Position numbers and translations under genes: made by a program. This document shows, one piece after another, positions 51,162 to 60,464 of a stretch of 64,000 nt of DNA (its first letter is position 1; each line of letters opens with the position of its first letter). The notes beneath the pieces were generated by a model. That model was not told the DNA's origin. It saw only the letters and a list, made by a program, of their open reading frames with translations, and did no database searches. Source of the DNA: Flavobacteriia bacterium (GTDB lineage: Bacteria > Bacteroidota > Bacteroidia > Flavobacteriales > Weeksellaceae); the NCBI GenBank assembly GCA_015999765.1, contig JAECQR010000003.1, positions 186,001-250,000 of the forward strand, written 5' to 3'.

Positions 51162-52439
51162 ATGAAAAGATTTTTTGTATTACCACTCGCAGCAGCGGGA
51201 TTTTTCCTGAATGCTCAAACGATTGGTAATTCTCCTTACGCTGCCTTCGGAATCGGGGATGTGAAGTATGATAACACAACTGATGTAAATGCGATGGGCG
51301 GCATATCTACAGCTTATATCTGGGATTTCAACAATAATTTTAATTTCAGCAACCCTGCTGCAAACAAAAATTTAGAACTTACCACGATTAAAGTTGAAGG
51401 AACCAACGAAAATAATTTCTTCAAATCAGATTACGACAATTCGAATGTTACCAAACATTCATCCTACCTTTCTAATATCGCCATAGCATTTCCGATTTCA
51501 CAGAAAGTAAAATTTGGAATGGGTTACCAACCCTACAGCTCCAAAAAATATTCTGTACTAATACAGCAAGATGTGGAAGATTCCGAAGTGAAAACAGCTA
51601 ATGTTTTTCGGGGTGAAGGAACATTAAGTACTGTTCAGGCAGCGTTATCTTATCAGATTTCTCCTGAGTTCGGTTTAGGTTTCCGAACCAACTTCTACTT
51701 CGGAAATCTATATGACATTAATGAACTTACCTATTCCAACGCCGAGTTGATTAATGGATATGAAACCAAAAACAAGATTAAAACCTTCAATTTCACACTT
51801 GGTTCGGCATATCAGAAAAAATTTGGTACCGACAGAAAACTTACATTAGGGGCAACCTACACTTTTGGGAACACCGGTGAAATGGAGACTAATTACACGA
51901 ACAGCACCTATTTCTACAGCACAGGAAACCAAAAAGAAAATATTAGTATCATAGACGAGGATTTCAGTACAGATAAAAACCTTATTCCGATGGAATTTTC
52001 ATTCGGTGCAGGTTATGGCCGCGATGCTAAATGGTTTGTAGGAACTCAACTGGATTATAGAAAAGGGGAAACCATTCAGTTTCTTGGCCAGCCGTTCACG
52101 AATCAGAATTCTTACAAAATCGCTGCCGGAGGTTGGTATTTACCTAACTTCAATAACTTCAGAAATTATTTCTCGCGGGTTACTTACCGTTACGGAGCTT
52201 ATTACGAAAAAGGAAACCTCTCTTTCAACGGGACCAATATCAATCAGTTTGCTTTAACCGGAGGGGTTACCTTACCTTTCGAAAACCGAAGTGCAGCAAG
52301 AATGAGCGGTATCGATCTTGGTTTAGAAATCGGGAAAAGAGGAACGCTGGAAAATAATATGATCCGCCAGAATTTTGTTAACCTGAGAATCGGACTGAAT
52401 TTTGCTGATAAATGGTTTAATAAACGTCTTTATGATTAA
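51162..52439 (+). CDS. Putative outer-membrane beta-barrel protein
   Basis: A 425-residue protein with signal peptide MKRFFVLPLAAAGFFLNAQ. The mature chain alternates hydrophobic and polar residues with many aromatics and Gly (YLSNIAIAFPISQKVKFGMGYQPY, EFGLGFRTNFYFGNLYD, YRYGAYYEKGNLSFNG), as in a large outer-membrane barrel of the FadL-like kind. The opening SPYAAFGIGDVKYDNT with GGISTAY is common in Bacteroidota barrel proteins of unknown role. The lptC gene begins 3 bases after it, so an envelope-biogenesis function is plausible. Confidence 0.78.
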   Translation: MKRFFVLPLAAAGFFLNAQTIGNSPYAAFGIGDVKYDNTTDVNAMGGISTAYIWDFNNNFNFSNPAANKNLELTTIKVEGTNENNFFKSDYDNSNVTKHSSYLSNIAIAFPISQKVKFGMGYQPYSSKKYSVLIQQDVEDSEVKTANVFRGEGTLSTVQAALSYQISPEFGLGFRTNFYFGNLYDINELTYSNAELINGYETKNKIKTFNFTLGSAYQKKFGTDRKLTLGATYTFGNTGEMETNYTNSTYFYSTGNQKENISIIDEDFSTDKNLIPMEFSFGAGYGRDAKWFVGTQLDYRKGETIQFLGQPFTNQNSYKIAAGGWYLPNFNNFRNYFSRVTYRYGAYYEKGNLSFNGTNINQFALTGGVTLPFENRSAARMSGIDLGLEIGKRGTLENNMIRQNFVNLRIGLNFADKWFNKRLYD

Positions 52440-52442
52440 GAA

Positions 52443-53033
52443 ATGAATCTTATCGCTAAAATATTCTATAAAAATATAGCCGCCTTTTTGGGTTGTGCTA
52501 TATTTTTTGGTTTAATTTCCTGTGATGAAGATTTAACAGCCATTAATAAAAATAACAACATTAACTTTCCTTCGCAGATCATCAACAATGCCAATATTGT
52601 TCAGCGTGATTCGGGAATGGTAAAACTCCGCGCTACGGCACCGCTTATAGAGAAATACGAATTTATTGACTCACCGTATATTGTCGCGAGAAAGGGCATC
52701 AACATTCTTTTCTACGACAAGAAAAAACCTAAGGAACCGGGTAAGATTAATGCCAAATATGCCAAGTTCAATGAAAAAAAGAAATTCTACGAGGCAAAAG
52801 GAAATGTGAGAATCACGACGAATGAAAATCAGATGTTCGCGATGCAGTCGGTATTTTGGGATCAGAATAAAAGACTGATTTACACTTCAGATACCGTGTT
52901 TGTCACCGACAAAGACGGCTCCACGCTCGTAGGCGCAAACGGAATGAAAGCTAAAGATGATTTCTCTGAATACACTTTCTACAACAATTCCGGAAACATC
53001 AACGCCAAAAAAATCCCCGAAAAAGGAAGATAA
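52443..53033 (+). CDS. lptC: LPS export periplasmic protein LptC
   Basis: A 196-residue protein of the LptC/OstA-like fold, which receives lipopolysaccharide from LptBFG and passes it to LptA. The N-terminal hydrophobic anchor ends in LISC, so it may also be a lipoprotein. The body shows the typical beta-jellyroll strands: GMVKLRATAPLIEKYEF, GINILFYDK, KFNEKKKFYEAKGNVRITT, QMFAMQSVFWDQNKRLIYTSD and TLVGANGMKAKDDFSEYTF. Bacteroidota LptC proteins are of this size. It sits between the barrel gene and anmK on one transcript. Confidence 0.88.
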   Translation: MNLIAKIFYKNIAAFLGCAIFFGLISCDEDLTAINKNNNINFPSQIINNANIVQRDSGMVKLRATAPLIEKYEFIDSPYIVARKGINILFYDKKKPKEPGKINAKYAKFNEKKKFYEAKGNVRITTNENQMFAMQSVFWDQNKRLIYTSDTVFVTDKDGSTLVGANGMKAKDDFSEYTFYNNSGNINAKKIPEKGR

Positions 53034-53062
53034 TTTTCGTAAATTCGAAAAAAACTTTTTCT

Positions 53063-54109
53063 ATGACCTTTAAAGCGATCGGGTTGATGTCGGGAACAAG
53101 TCTCGACGGACTTGATATTTGTCTTGCCAAATTCCAAAGATTAAATTCCGTATGGAAATTCAGTATTCTTCATGCTGAAACAATTCCCTATTCTTCTGTG
53201 TGGGAAGAAAAGTTAAAGAATTCAATTCATTTAAATGCTGAAGATTTATTGGCACTGAATGCTGATTATGGTTTTTATCTCGGTGAAAAAGTAAAAGAAT
53301 TTATTTCCGGAAATTGTCTCGTTGAAATTGATCTGATTGCATCGCACGGACATACCGTTTTTCATCAGCCGCAACGCAAATTTACTTTACAGATTGGAGA
53401 TGGAAGGGCAATTAAGATTTTAAATAATCTTCCCGTTGTGTGCGATTTTCGTAGCCAGGATGTTCTGATGGGAGGTAACGGCGCGCCGCTCGTACCGGTT
53501 GGAGATGAACTCCTTTTTTCGGAATTTGATGCATGCCTGAATATAGGAGGATTCTCGAATATTTCTACGCGAAATGAGGGAAAAAGAATTGCTTTTGATA
53601 TTTGTCCGGTAAATATCGTTCTCAACAGATACGCAGCAACTTTCGGAAAAAAGTACGATGAAAACGGAAATTTTGCCAGAAACGGTAAAGTAAACGAAAA
53701 GATCTTAACATCATTAAATTCCCTTGCTTTCTACGCGGAAAATCATCCAAAATCTCTAGGAATCGAATGGGTAAATCAGAATATTATTCCGCTGCTGGAA
53801 AATGAAACGGCGCATAATATTCTTGCAACTTTCACCGAACATGCAGCCGACCAAATTGCTCAGGTCTTTAATCATTACCAGTTCAAAAACGTTTTATTTA
53901 CAGGCGGCGGAACGTATAATTCCTATCTAATTGAACGCATTAAAGCCAAGTCAGCAACTGAAATTATCATTCCTACTCGGGAACTGATCGATTTTAAGGA
54001 AGCACTGATTTTTGCATTCATGGGGGTTTTGAAAATGAATAACAAAATTAACGTACTTTCTTCTGCTACCGGGAGTTCGGCTGACCATTCGTCAGGAATA
54101 ATCGTTTAA
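53063..54109 (+). CDS. anmK: Anhydro-N-acetylmuramic acid kinase
   Basis: AnmK phosphorylates and opens 1,6-anhydro-N-acetylmuramic acid to MurNAc-6-phosphate during peptidoglycan recycling. The 348-residue protein opens with AIGLMSGTSLDGLDI, the phosphate-loop signature. It continues with SHGHTVFHQP, QIGDGRAI, VCDFRSQDVLMGGNGAPLVPVGD (with the catalytic Asp), NIGGFSNIS and FTGGGTYNSYL. The ending has the ASTG-like SATGSSADHSSG. It lies in a short cell-envelope operon. Confidence 0.95.
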   Translation: MTFKAIGLMSGTSLDGLDICLAKFQRLNSVWKFSILHAETIPYSSVWEEKLKNSIHLNAEDLLALNADYGFYLGEKVKEFISGNCLVEIDLIASHGHTVFHQPQRKFTLQIGDGRAIKILNNLPVVCDFRSQDVLMGGNGAPLVPVGDELLFSEFDACLNIGGFSNISTRNEGKRIAFDICPVNIVLNRYAATFGKKYDENGNFARNGKVNEKILTSLNSLAFYAENHPKSLGIEWVNQNIIPLLENETAHNILATFTEHAADQIAQVFNHYQFKNVLFTGGGTYNSYLIERIKAKSATEIIIPTRELIDFKEALIFAFMGVLKMNNKINVLSSATGSSADHSSGIIV

Positions 54110-54138
54110 ACAGAATTTAAATTTATAAATAAAAAAAT

Positions 54139-55656
54139 ATGCAGATTGACATCAGAAAACTGGCAATTGAAGATTATGATGAGCTTAAAGAGACCATGCA
54201 GAAAGCCTATCCGGCAATGTCGGAAAATATCTGGTCTAAAAAAAGCATACAGAAACTGATCCGTATCTTCCGGGACGGGCAGATCTGCATTACCGTTGAC
54301 GGAAAAATCGCAGCAGTTGCACTTTCGCTAATCGTGCAGTACGAACTGTATGGAGACGATCACACGTATAAAGAAATTACCGGAAATTATACCTTCAACA
54401 CCCATTCCGATACCGGAAATGTGCTTTACGGGATTGAAGTTTTTGTTGATCCCGAATTCAGAAAGTTAAGACTCGCCCGAAGACTCTATGATGTAAGAAA
54501 GGAACTTTGCGAAACGCTGAATTTAAAATCCATCATGGTCGGCGGAAGAATCCCGAATTATCACCTGCACAGCGCAGAACTTTCGCCACGCGCATATATT
54601 CAGAAGGTAAGAAATAAAGAAATCTATGATCCGGTATTGAGTTTTCAGTTGGCGAATAATTTCCTGCCGGTTAGAATTCTCAAAAATTATTTGCCTGAGG
54701 ATCAACATTCCGAAGAAAATGCTGTTTTACTGCAGTGGAATAATATTTATTACAGTAAAAAACCGAATACGATGCAGGATTCCGTGATCAGGTTGGGATT
54801 GGTTCAGTGGCAGATGCGGCATTTTAAAGACCTTGATGCTTTTTTTGAGCAGGTAGAATTTTTCGTGAATGTAATGGCAGATTACAAATCGGATTTCATC
54901 ATGTTCCCGGAACTCTTCAACACGCCTCTGTTAGCTCCTTTCAATCATCTTTCCGAAAGGGAAAGTATGTTTAAACTGGCTGAACTTACTGAAGAAATTA
55001 AACTGAAGCTTTCCGAATTCGCCATTGGTTACAATATCAATATCGTTGGCGGAAGTATGCCTATTGTTGAAAACGGCGAACTCTACAACATCAGTTATCT
55101 TCTACACCGTGACGGAAAAATTGATGAACACAGAAAAATTCATATCACACCCAACGAAAAAAAATATTACGGTATGAAAGGCGGTAACGAAATTAAAGTC
55201 ATCAATACTGATTGCGGAAAAGTAGGTTTGGTAATTTGCTACGATGTAGAATTCCCTGAATTGCCCAGGATTTTGGCTGATCAGGGGATGAAAATCCTTT
55301 TTGTTCCTTATCTCACCGATACCCAGAATGCCTATACACGTGTTCGCCACTGCGCAGCAGCAAGAGCAATTGAAAACGAATGTTATGTTGCCATTGCAGG
55401 CTGTGTCGGGAATTTGCCGGGCGTAAACAATATGGATATTCAATTTGGGCAGGCGGCAGTTTTCACACCTTCGGATTTTGCCTTTCCATCCAATGCGATT
55501 AAAGGGGAAGCAACACCGAATACAGAAACTACTTTGATTGTAGATGTGGATCTGAATTTACTGAAAGAACTTCATCACTACGGCGCAGTTCGAACAATGT
55601 CGGACCGAAGAAAAGACCTGTACGACACTGTAAATCTCAATACCGAAACAGAATAA
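54139..55656 (+). CDS. GNAT-nitrilase fusion (carbon-nitrogen hydrolase)
   Basis: A 505-residue two-domain protein. Residues 1-150 form a GNAT domain with the acyl-CoA region YGIEVFVDPEFRKLRLARRLYD. Residues 212-500 form a nitrilase-superfamily amidase with the triad Glu in MFPELFNT, Lys in EHRKIHITPNEKKYY and Cys in LVICYDVEFPE, plus a late YVAIAGCVG segment. This fusion is known in several bacterial groups. The amide hydrolysed is unknown; one idea is removal of an acyl or amide group from a metabolite made by the GNAT part. It ends the operon with anmK. Confidence 0.92.
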   Translation: MQIDIRKLAIEDYDELKETMQKAYPAMSENIWSKKSIQKLIRIFRDGQICITVDGKIAAVALSLIVQYELYGDDHTYKEITGNYTFNTHSDTGNVLYGIEVFVDPEFRKLRLARRLYDVRKELCETLNLKSIMVGGRIPNYHLHSAELSPRAYIQKVRNKEIYDPVLSFQLANNFLPVRILKNYLPEDQHSEENAVLLQWNNIYYSKKPNTMQDSVIRLGLVQWQMRHFKDLDAFFEQVEFFVNVMADYKSDFIMFPELFNTPLLAPFNHLSERESMFKLAELTEEIKLKLSEFAIGYNINIVGGSMPIVENGELYNISYLLHRDGKIDEHRKIHITPNEKKYYGMKGGNEIKVINTDCGKVGLVICYDVEFPELPRILADQGMKILFVPYLTDTQNAYTRVRHCAAARAIENECYVAIAGCVGNLPGVNNMDIQFGQAAVFTPSDFAFPSNAIKGEATPNTETTLIVDVDLNLLKELHHYGAVRTMSDRRKDLYDTVNLNTETE

Positions 55657-55690
55657 AAAAATCCCGGAACAGATAAGTTCCGGGATTTTT
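55657..55690. terminator. Bidirectional terminator
   Basis: Arms AAAATCCCGGAAC and GTTCCGGGATTTT, loop AGATAA, with A-run and T-run; between the GNAT-nitrilase gene and the convergent TonB receptor gene. Confidence 0.9.
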
Positions 55691-55708
55691 ATGGTAAGAA
55701 TTTTTATT

Positions 55709-58138
55709 TTAAAGTTTAAATTCAAGTTTCACGTTAAAGAATCTTCCTGTCAACCGTACAGGAACCGGATAATTATAACCTGTAGAAACATCATTAACCC
55801 ATTGGTTAGCTACCGTATTGCTGATGTTGAAAGCATTAAAGATCTGAACACCTAAAACAAGTTCATTAAAATTGCTCCAGAAACCGCTGTTTACTTTATG
55901 GTCTTTCTGATCGATGAAAACTTTCGATAAACCGATGTCGACTCTTTTGTAAGAAGGCAAGGTTCTCTGGTATTTGTATGGCGCTTCAAAATCAGGTTTT
56001 CCGTTTGCGTCTAATGAAATTGGTGTTCCCGAAGGAAGGCCGTTGGCATATGTTAAAGTAAGATTCACGCGCATTGACGGAAATTTTGGCATATAATCCT
56101 GATAAAACATGGAAAATCTGAAACGCGGATCAGTTGGTCTCGGGATATAACCACGGCCTTCGATATTTTCGTAAACGCGCGCATAACTTGCGGAAATCCA
56201 CGAATCTACACCTGGAACAAATTCACCGAACAATCTTGTATCAAGTCCATAAGCGTAACCTTCAGAATTATTAGCTCCGGAATAGCGAATCCTTACGTTA
56301 TCAAGATAATACGGAATCAGGTTATCCATTTTCTTATAGTAAACTTCCGTAGTTAATTTAAAAGGTCTTTCAGCCATTCTGAATTCATAATCGTTGCCTA
56401 AAATCACCTGTGTGGAACGCTGCGATTTGATGTTCGAATTAAAGTTTCCGTCCAAATCCTTAATTTCTTTATAAAAAGGCGACTGGTAATAAATCCCTCC
56501 GGAAATTTTAAAGAGCATATCCATTTCCCAATCAGGTTTGATGGCAAACTGCGCTCTGGGCGAAATAATGGTTTCATCGTTGAAATCCCAGTGGGATGCA
56601 CGAACCCCGGCGTTTACAAAAACTCTGTTCTGACCCCAGAAAAATTTCTTAGAATATTGAGCATATCCTGAAAGTCTGGTAGGCTGGATATGATTTTCGC
56701 CTGCAATATGGAAGCGCAGACGTAGTTGAGACGGATCCAGAACCCCGGGATTGGTATAATCTCGCGGAGTGCTGTAACCTAATGAATCTACGAGTTGCCA
56801 TTCATTGGTGAAATCTTTCAGGTTTTCTTTTTCGAATTTTAAACCTACCTCGAAATCTGTATTTACATCAGGTGAAAAACGTGTTTTTAACTGTGAACCA
56901 TACGTTTTTACCAATAAATCATTTCTTGCGTGATCAATCTGCCCACCAACATCATAAGAAGTAATTGGCGCTCCGGTTACCGGATCAAAAGTCTGCAGCA
57001 TATATCCTGAAGCGATGGAGTAATATTCTCTTTCGCGGTTTTGGTAAGCGAAATTATCAAGAGTAAAGGTCCATTTTTTATTTGGTTTAAAGTTGATAGA
57101 TGCTGTGCCCATCATGTTTTTATACTGGTCATCCTCCTGACCATTGTAGAAAACGCTCAGTTTTAAAGGTGTCTGCAAACTTCCGAAGTCTACTTCCTTC
57201 ACTTTCGGAACCATTTCATAATCATTTTTACTCCAGTAACCGATAAACGAAAAGTCCCACTTGTCATTCAGTTTATAATTGATATACGACTGAAAATCCA
57301 TGTACTGAGGATTAAAATCGGTATCTTCATTCAGAGTATTCAATACCAGGTTCGTGTTCCTGTATCTTCCGGAAAACAGCGCAGAAAGCTTCTTGTTCTT
57401 GCTTGCTAAGCCTGTTGAAAGCCTGCCGCCTATTAAACTTGCCTCGCCCGCTACTTCAAATTTGGTGGGCTGACGGTAATAAATATTTAACGCAGAAGAC
57501 ATCTTATCACCATATTTTGCCTCGAAACCTCCCGGAGAGAAATTAATCGCCTGAACCATATCAGGGTTGATAATACTCATACCTTCCTGTAGAGAATTCC
57601 GGATTAAAAAGGGCCTGTAAATTTCAATATCATTGATGTAAATAAGGTTCTCATCATAGTTTCCGCCGCGAACCATATACTGCGAAGAAAGTTCCGTATT
57701 TGAGTTTACTGACGGTAAAGTTTTGATCAGTCCTTCAACTCCACCGGAAAGCGATGCAACCTGCTGAGCTTCTTTTGCAGAGATTTCAATAGAAGTTAAA
57801 TCCGTTACTTTAGGTTTACCTTTTTTCTGAAAAACCACTTCCTGAATTTGGGTTTCTCTTTCAGTATTCACGAATAAAATGTTCACGTTCTGAACTTTCG
57901 GAGTAGGTTTAATCGTTTTGCTGAATCCTCTGAAATTTTCCTTTTGTACCGAAAGAGTCTGCTCTTCGGGAGCGAGAGGAATTTTAACAAATCCGTTATC
58001 ATCAGTAATGAAATTCTGACTGTTATAGGAAACATTGGCTTGAGAAACAGGAGCACCGTTTTCGTCGAGAACTTTAAGATTAATTTGCGAAAAAAGAAAA
58101 AGCGGCGAGCATACCAGGAGTAGAAGTATTTTTTTCAA
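55709..58138 (-). CDS. TonB-dependent receptor with N-terminal carboxypeptidase-regulatory-like domain
   Basis: An outer-membrane receptor of about 809 residues. The signal peptide is KKILLLLVCSPLFLFSQ. It is followed by a carboxypeptidase-regulatory-like domain (INLKVLDENGAPVSQANVSY, FITDDNGFVKIPL), a plug (LIKTLPSVNSNTELSSQYMVRGG, YINDIEIYRP, INFSPGGFEAKYGDKMSSALN) and a long barrel ending NVKLEFKL. It is not a SusC-type protein, and no SusD gene adjoins it. No ATG exists near the start. TTG at 58138 gives a normal signal peptide; TTG at 58168 is the alternative. It lies close behind kdsA and may be transcribed with it. The ligand is unknown. Confidence 0.88.
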   Translation of the reverse strand: MKKILLLLVCSPLFLFSQINLKVLDENGAPVSQANVSYNSQNFITDDNGFVKIPLAPEEQTLSVQKENFRGFSKTIKPTPKVQNVNILFVNTERETQIQEVVFQKKGKPKVTDLTSIEISAKEAQQVASLSGGVEGLIKTLPSVNSNTELSSQYMVRGGNYDENLIYINDIEIYRPFLIRNSLQEGMSIINPDMVQAINFSPGGFEAKYGDKMSSALNIYYRQPTKFEVAGEASLIGGRLSTGLASKNKKLSALFSGRYRNTNLVLNTLNEDTDFNPQYMDFQSYINYKLNDKWDFSFIGYWSKNDYEMVPKVKEVDFGSLQTPLKLSVFYNGQEDDQYKNMMGTASINFKPNKKWTFTLDNFAYQNREREYYSIASGYMLQTFDPVTGAPITSYDVGGQIDHARNDLLVKTYGSQLKTRFSPDVNTDFEVGLKFEKENLKDFTNEWQLVDSLGYSTPRDYTNPGVLDPSQLRLRFHIAGENHIQPTRLSGYAQYSKKFFWGQNRVFVNAGVRASHWDFNDETIISPRAQFAIKPDWEMDMLFKISGGIYYQSPFYKEIKDLDGNFNSNIKSQRSTQVILGNDYEFRMAERPFKLTTEVYYKKMDNLIPYYLDNVRIRYSGANNSEGYAYGLDTRLFGEFVPGVDSWISASYARVYENIEGRGYIPRPTDPRFRFSMFYQDYMPKFPSMRVNLTLTYANGLPSGTPISLDANGKPDFEAPYKYQRTLPSYKRVDIGLSKVFIDQKDHKVNSGFWSNFNELVLGVQIFNAFNISNTVANQWVNDVSTGYNYPVPVRLTGRFFNVKLEFKL

Positions 58139-58171
58139 TGCGGTGAATTTAGATTTTAAAGATAACAAAAA

Positions 58172-58981
58172 TTAGAGGATGGCCTGTCGTACGCGGGTTA
58201 ATTTTTGAAGCAGATCTTCCAGTTTATCAAGTTTCAGCATATTGGCTCCATCAGAAAGCGCACAGCTTGGATCCGGATGAGTTTCTATGAAAAGTCCGTC
58301 TGCACCTACGGCAATTCCCGCCTTTGCAATGGTTTCAATAAGTTCCGGTCTTCCGCCTGTAACCCCCGAATTTTGATTCGGTTGCTGAAGCGAATGCGTA
58401 ACATCTAAAATTACGGGTGCATATTCTCTCATCGTAGGAATACCACGGAAATCGACGACCAAATCGGTATAACCAAAAGAATTTCCCCGCTCGATGATCG
58501 CCGTTTTTGGGTTGCCGGAGTCTGTGACTTTCTGCACCGCGAACTGCATGGATTCCGGGGAAAGAAACTGGCCTTTTTTCAGCGTAACACATTTATTGGT
58601 TTTTGCTGCAGCAATAAGCAAATCGGTCTGACGAACCAAAAAAGCCGGAATCTGCAAAACATCTACATAATTTGCAGCTAAAGCCGCATGTTCGTTTTCG
58701 TGAATATCTGTTGTGGTTGGAATATTGAAAGTCTCGCCTACTTTCTTCAGGATTTCCAGAGATTTTTCTTCACCAATCGTGGTGAAAGAATCTACACGGC
58801 TGCGGTTTGCTTTTTTGAAACTTCCTTTGAAGATATAAGGGATTTCATATTTATTGGTAAGTTCTACTACTTTTTCAGCGATTCTCAGCGCCATGTCTTC
58901 ACCTTCGATAATGCACGGGCCGGCGATAAGGAAGAAATTTTTCGAGTTTTTATGATGGATATTATCTAAGTACTGAATCAT
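58172..58981 (-). CDS. kdsA: 3-deoxy-8-phosphooctulonate (KDO8P) synthase
   Basis: KdsA condenses phosphoenolpyruvate with arabinose-5-phosphate to give KDO-8-phosphate for the lipopolysaccharide inner core. The 269-residue TIM barrel has FLIAGPCIIEG, YIFKGSFKKANRSR, TTDIHEN, VDVLQIPAFLVRQTDLL, LKKGQFLSPESM, IIERGNSFGY and FIETHPDPSCALSDGANML. The cysteine in AGPC at the metal-ligand position fits the metal-dependent class. It has its own -7 box and may also drive the TonB receptor gene behind it. Confidence 0.95.
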   Translation of the reverse strand: MIQYLDNIHHKNSKNFFLIAGPCIIEGEDMALRIAEKVVELTNKYEIPYIFKGSFKKANRSRVDSFTTIGEEKSLEILKKVGETFNIPTTTDIHENEHAALAANYVDVLQIPAFLVRQTDLLIAAAKTNKCVTLKKGQFLSPESMQFAVQKVTDSGNPKTAIIERGNSFGYTDLVVDFRGIPTMREYAPVILDVTHSLQQPNQNSGVTGGRPELIETIAKAGIAVGADGLFIETHPDPSCALSDGANMLKLDKLEDLLQKLTRVRQAIL

Positions 58982-59010
58982 AATATAGTTTTTCTAATTT
59001 ATTACAAGTA

Positions 59011-59018
59011 CAAAAATA
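59011..59018 (-). promoter_or_regulatory. Promoter -7 box of kdsA
   Basis: Perfect TATTTTTG on the minus strand, 29 bases before the kdsA ATG. No clear -33 TTG. Confidence 0.45.
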
Positions 59019-59063
59019 CGGTTTTTCTGGCAGAAAAAAGAGTGGAACTACGCTGCGCAATTC

Positions 59064-59921
59064 CTATTTTTTCTGCTCGGCCAGTGCCTTTTCGAATTTA
59101 TCGACGTGAACTTTATACTGGTCCTGCCCGATTTCTTTTTTGTAAATATCAATCCACTTTTTAGCATTTTCGAAGTCGGGAGCATTATAAAATTTAGAAA
59201 TCTGGTTGATAATACTTTCGCTCTTATAAGTGGCAGTTTTAAACTGTTTAAAATTTGCGGTCAAATAGTCGGCGGCTTCGGAAAATTTATTCTGGTTAAG
59301 CATCGCGTAATGTTTTTCCTTAATGAAAAGCTCATTACTGAATCCGTTTTTTGCAGCTTCGGTAACGGTTTCTTCACCTTGAGCAAATTTTCCCAGAGCG
59401 TTGTATGCGTAGGCAAGTTCGAAATAAAATTTTTCAGATTTAAAACCGCTTTCTTTTAATTTTTCCAGGCCTTTCAGTGCTAAAGCCGATGCACCGCCGC
59501 CGTTCATAGAACTGTATTTATCAACCAACACATCGTTTTCGGGTCTTTTGGATTTGTAATGTTGAAGAAACGATGCAGTTTCAGGCAGTTTGAACCCGGT
59601 AATCTGCTGGTCGGAAAGTGCAGCGACCAGTAAACCTAAATTCTGCCACCTCGCAATGATATTGGTTTCCGCCGGTTTGTAGATTAGTTTTCCGTTCTCA
59701 GGAATCAGTGTCCCGAACAGCTTAAAAGTGTAGCCCGCATTCTCGTCAAAGTATGGTAAACCGACATTGAAAAATTTGTCAGTAGCCTTTGGTGGCAGAA
59801 TCACGAGCCTGTTTTCAGCACTGACAAACGGTGTATTAAAATTGAATTCTTTTGGAATCTGAATTTGTGTATACCCTAGAAAAAATGAAAAAAAACCAAA
59901 AAGAACAAGTAGTTTTTTCAT
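59064..59921 (-). CDS. Secreted TPR-like protein of unknown function
   Basis: A 285-residue protein with signal peptide MKKLLVLFGFFSFFLGYTQ. The first third has beta-rich sequence with LVILPPKATDKFFNVGLPYFD and GYTFKLFGTLIPENGKLIY. The rest is helical, with TPR-like pairs FYFELAYAYNALGKFAQGEETV and LFIKEKHYAMLNQNKFSEAADYL, where the A-G-F spacing resembles TPRs. It is probably periplasmic. It is third in a tight operon (6 bases after the DUF1697 gene), behind a large DUF2723 membrane protein, so a link to envelope glycosylation is possible but unproven. Confidence 0.75.
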   Translation of the reverse strand: MKKLLVLFGFFSFFLGYTQIQIPKEFNFNTPFVSAENRLVILPPKATDKFFNVGLPYFDENAGYTFKLFGTLIPENGKLIYKPAETNIIARWQNLGLLVAALSDQQITGFKLPETASFLQHYKSKRPENDVLVDKYSSMNGGGASALALKGLEKLKESGFKSEKFYFELAYAYNALGKFAQGEETVTEAAKNGFSNELFIKEKHYAMLNQNKFSEAADYLTANFKQFKTATYKSESIINQISKFYNAPDFENAKKWIDIYKKEIGQDQYKVHVDKFEKALAEQKK

Positions 59922-59927
59922 AATAAT

Positions 59928-60455
59928 TTATTTAAGCTTAATAAATATTTTATCAAAGGTATTGATATTTCGGGAGGAGATTTTATCTTTTAACTGCTTT
60001 TTACCTAAAATTTTTCCGAAGCTTGAATCCAGTGTATTTCCTTTGGGAACCTGCCAGTAAAAGGTGTTTTCAACAATTTCAGCTCTTTCGTTAGCTGCTT
60101 TTTTTGCATATGTAAATTCTTCGAGCAGAATATTTTCCGAACCTTCTGTTCCTACAAAAACATAGATATGCAGATCATCAGCCTTGCTGAATGGATTATT
60201 GTTTAGAATTTCAGCTATTTCATCCTGGTTTTTCAGAAAAAGAAAAGCCTCATATTCGAAATAATGCGACATCGCTTTCTCTAAAATTTTCTTCAGTTCC
60301 GAAGGTTTTTCATCCGACGAAAACAAAATGTTTCCTGATGCAAGAACGGTAGAAACATCTTTCATTCCGGCATCAGAAAACACTTTAATGACTTCTGCCA
60401 TCTTCATGGAAGTACCTTTAACATTCACTCCCCGAAGAAAAGCACAGTATTTCAT
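59928..60455 (-). CDS. DUF1697 family protein
   Basis: A 175-residue cytoplasmic protein of the DUF1697 family, recognised by the opening YCAFLRGVNVKGTSMKMAEV, the GMKDVSTVLASGNILFSS stretch and a later FVGTEGSENI/AENTFYWQVPKGNTLDSSFGK region. No biochemical function is established. It lies between the DUF2723 gene (9 bases upstream) and the TPR-like gene (6 bases downstream). Confidence 0.88.
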   Translation of the reverse strand: MKYCAFLRGVNVKGTSMKMAEVIKVFSDAGMKDVSTVLASGNILFSSDEKPSELKKILEKAMSHYFEYEAFLFLKNQDEIAEILNNNPFSKADDLHIYVFVGTEGSENILLEEFTYAKKAANERAEIVENTFYWQVPKGNTLDSSFGKILGKKQLKDKISSRNINTFDKIFIKLK

Positions 60456-60464
60456 CGGTATATT

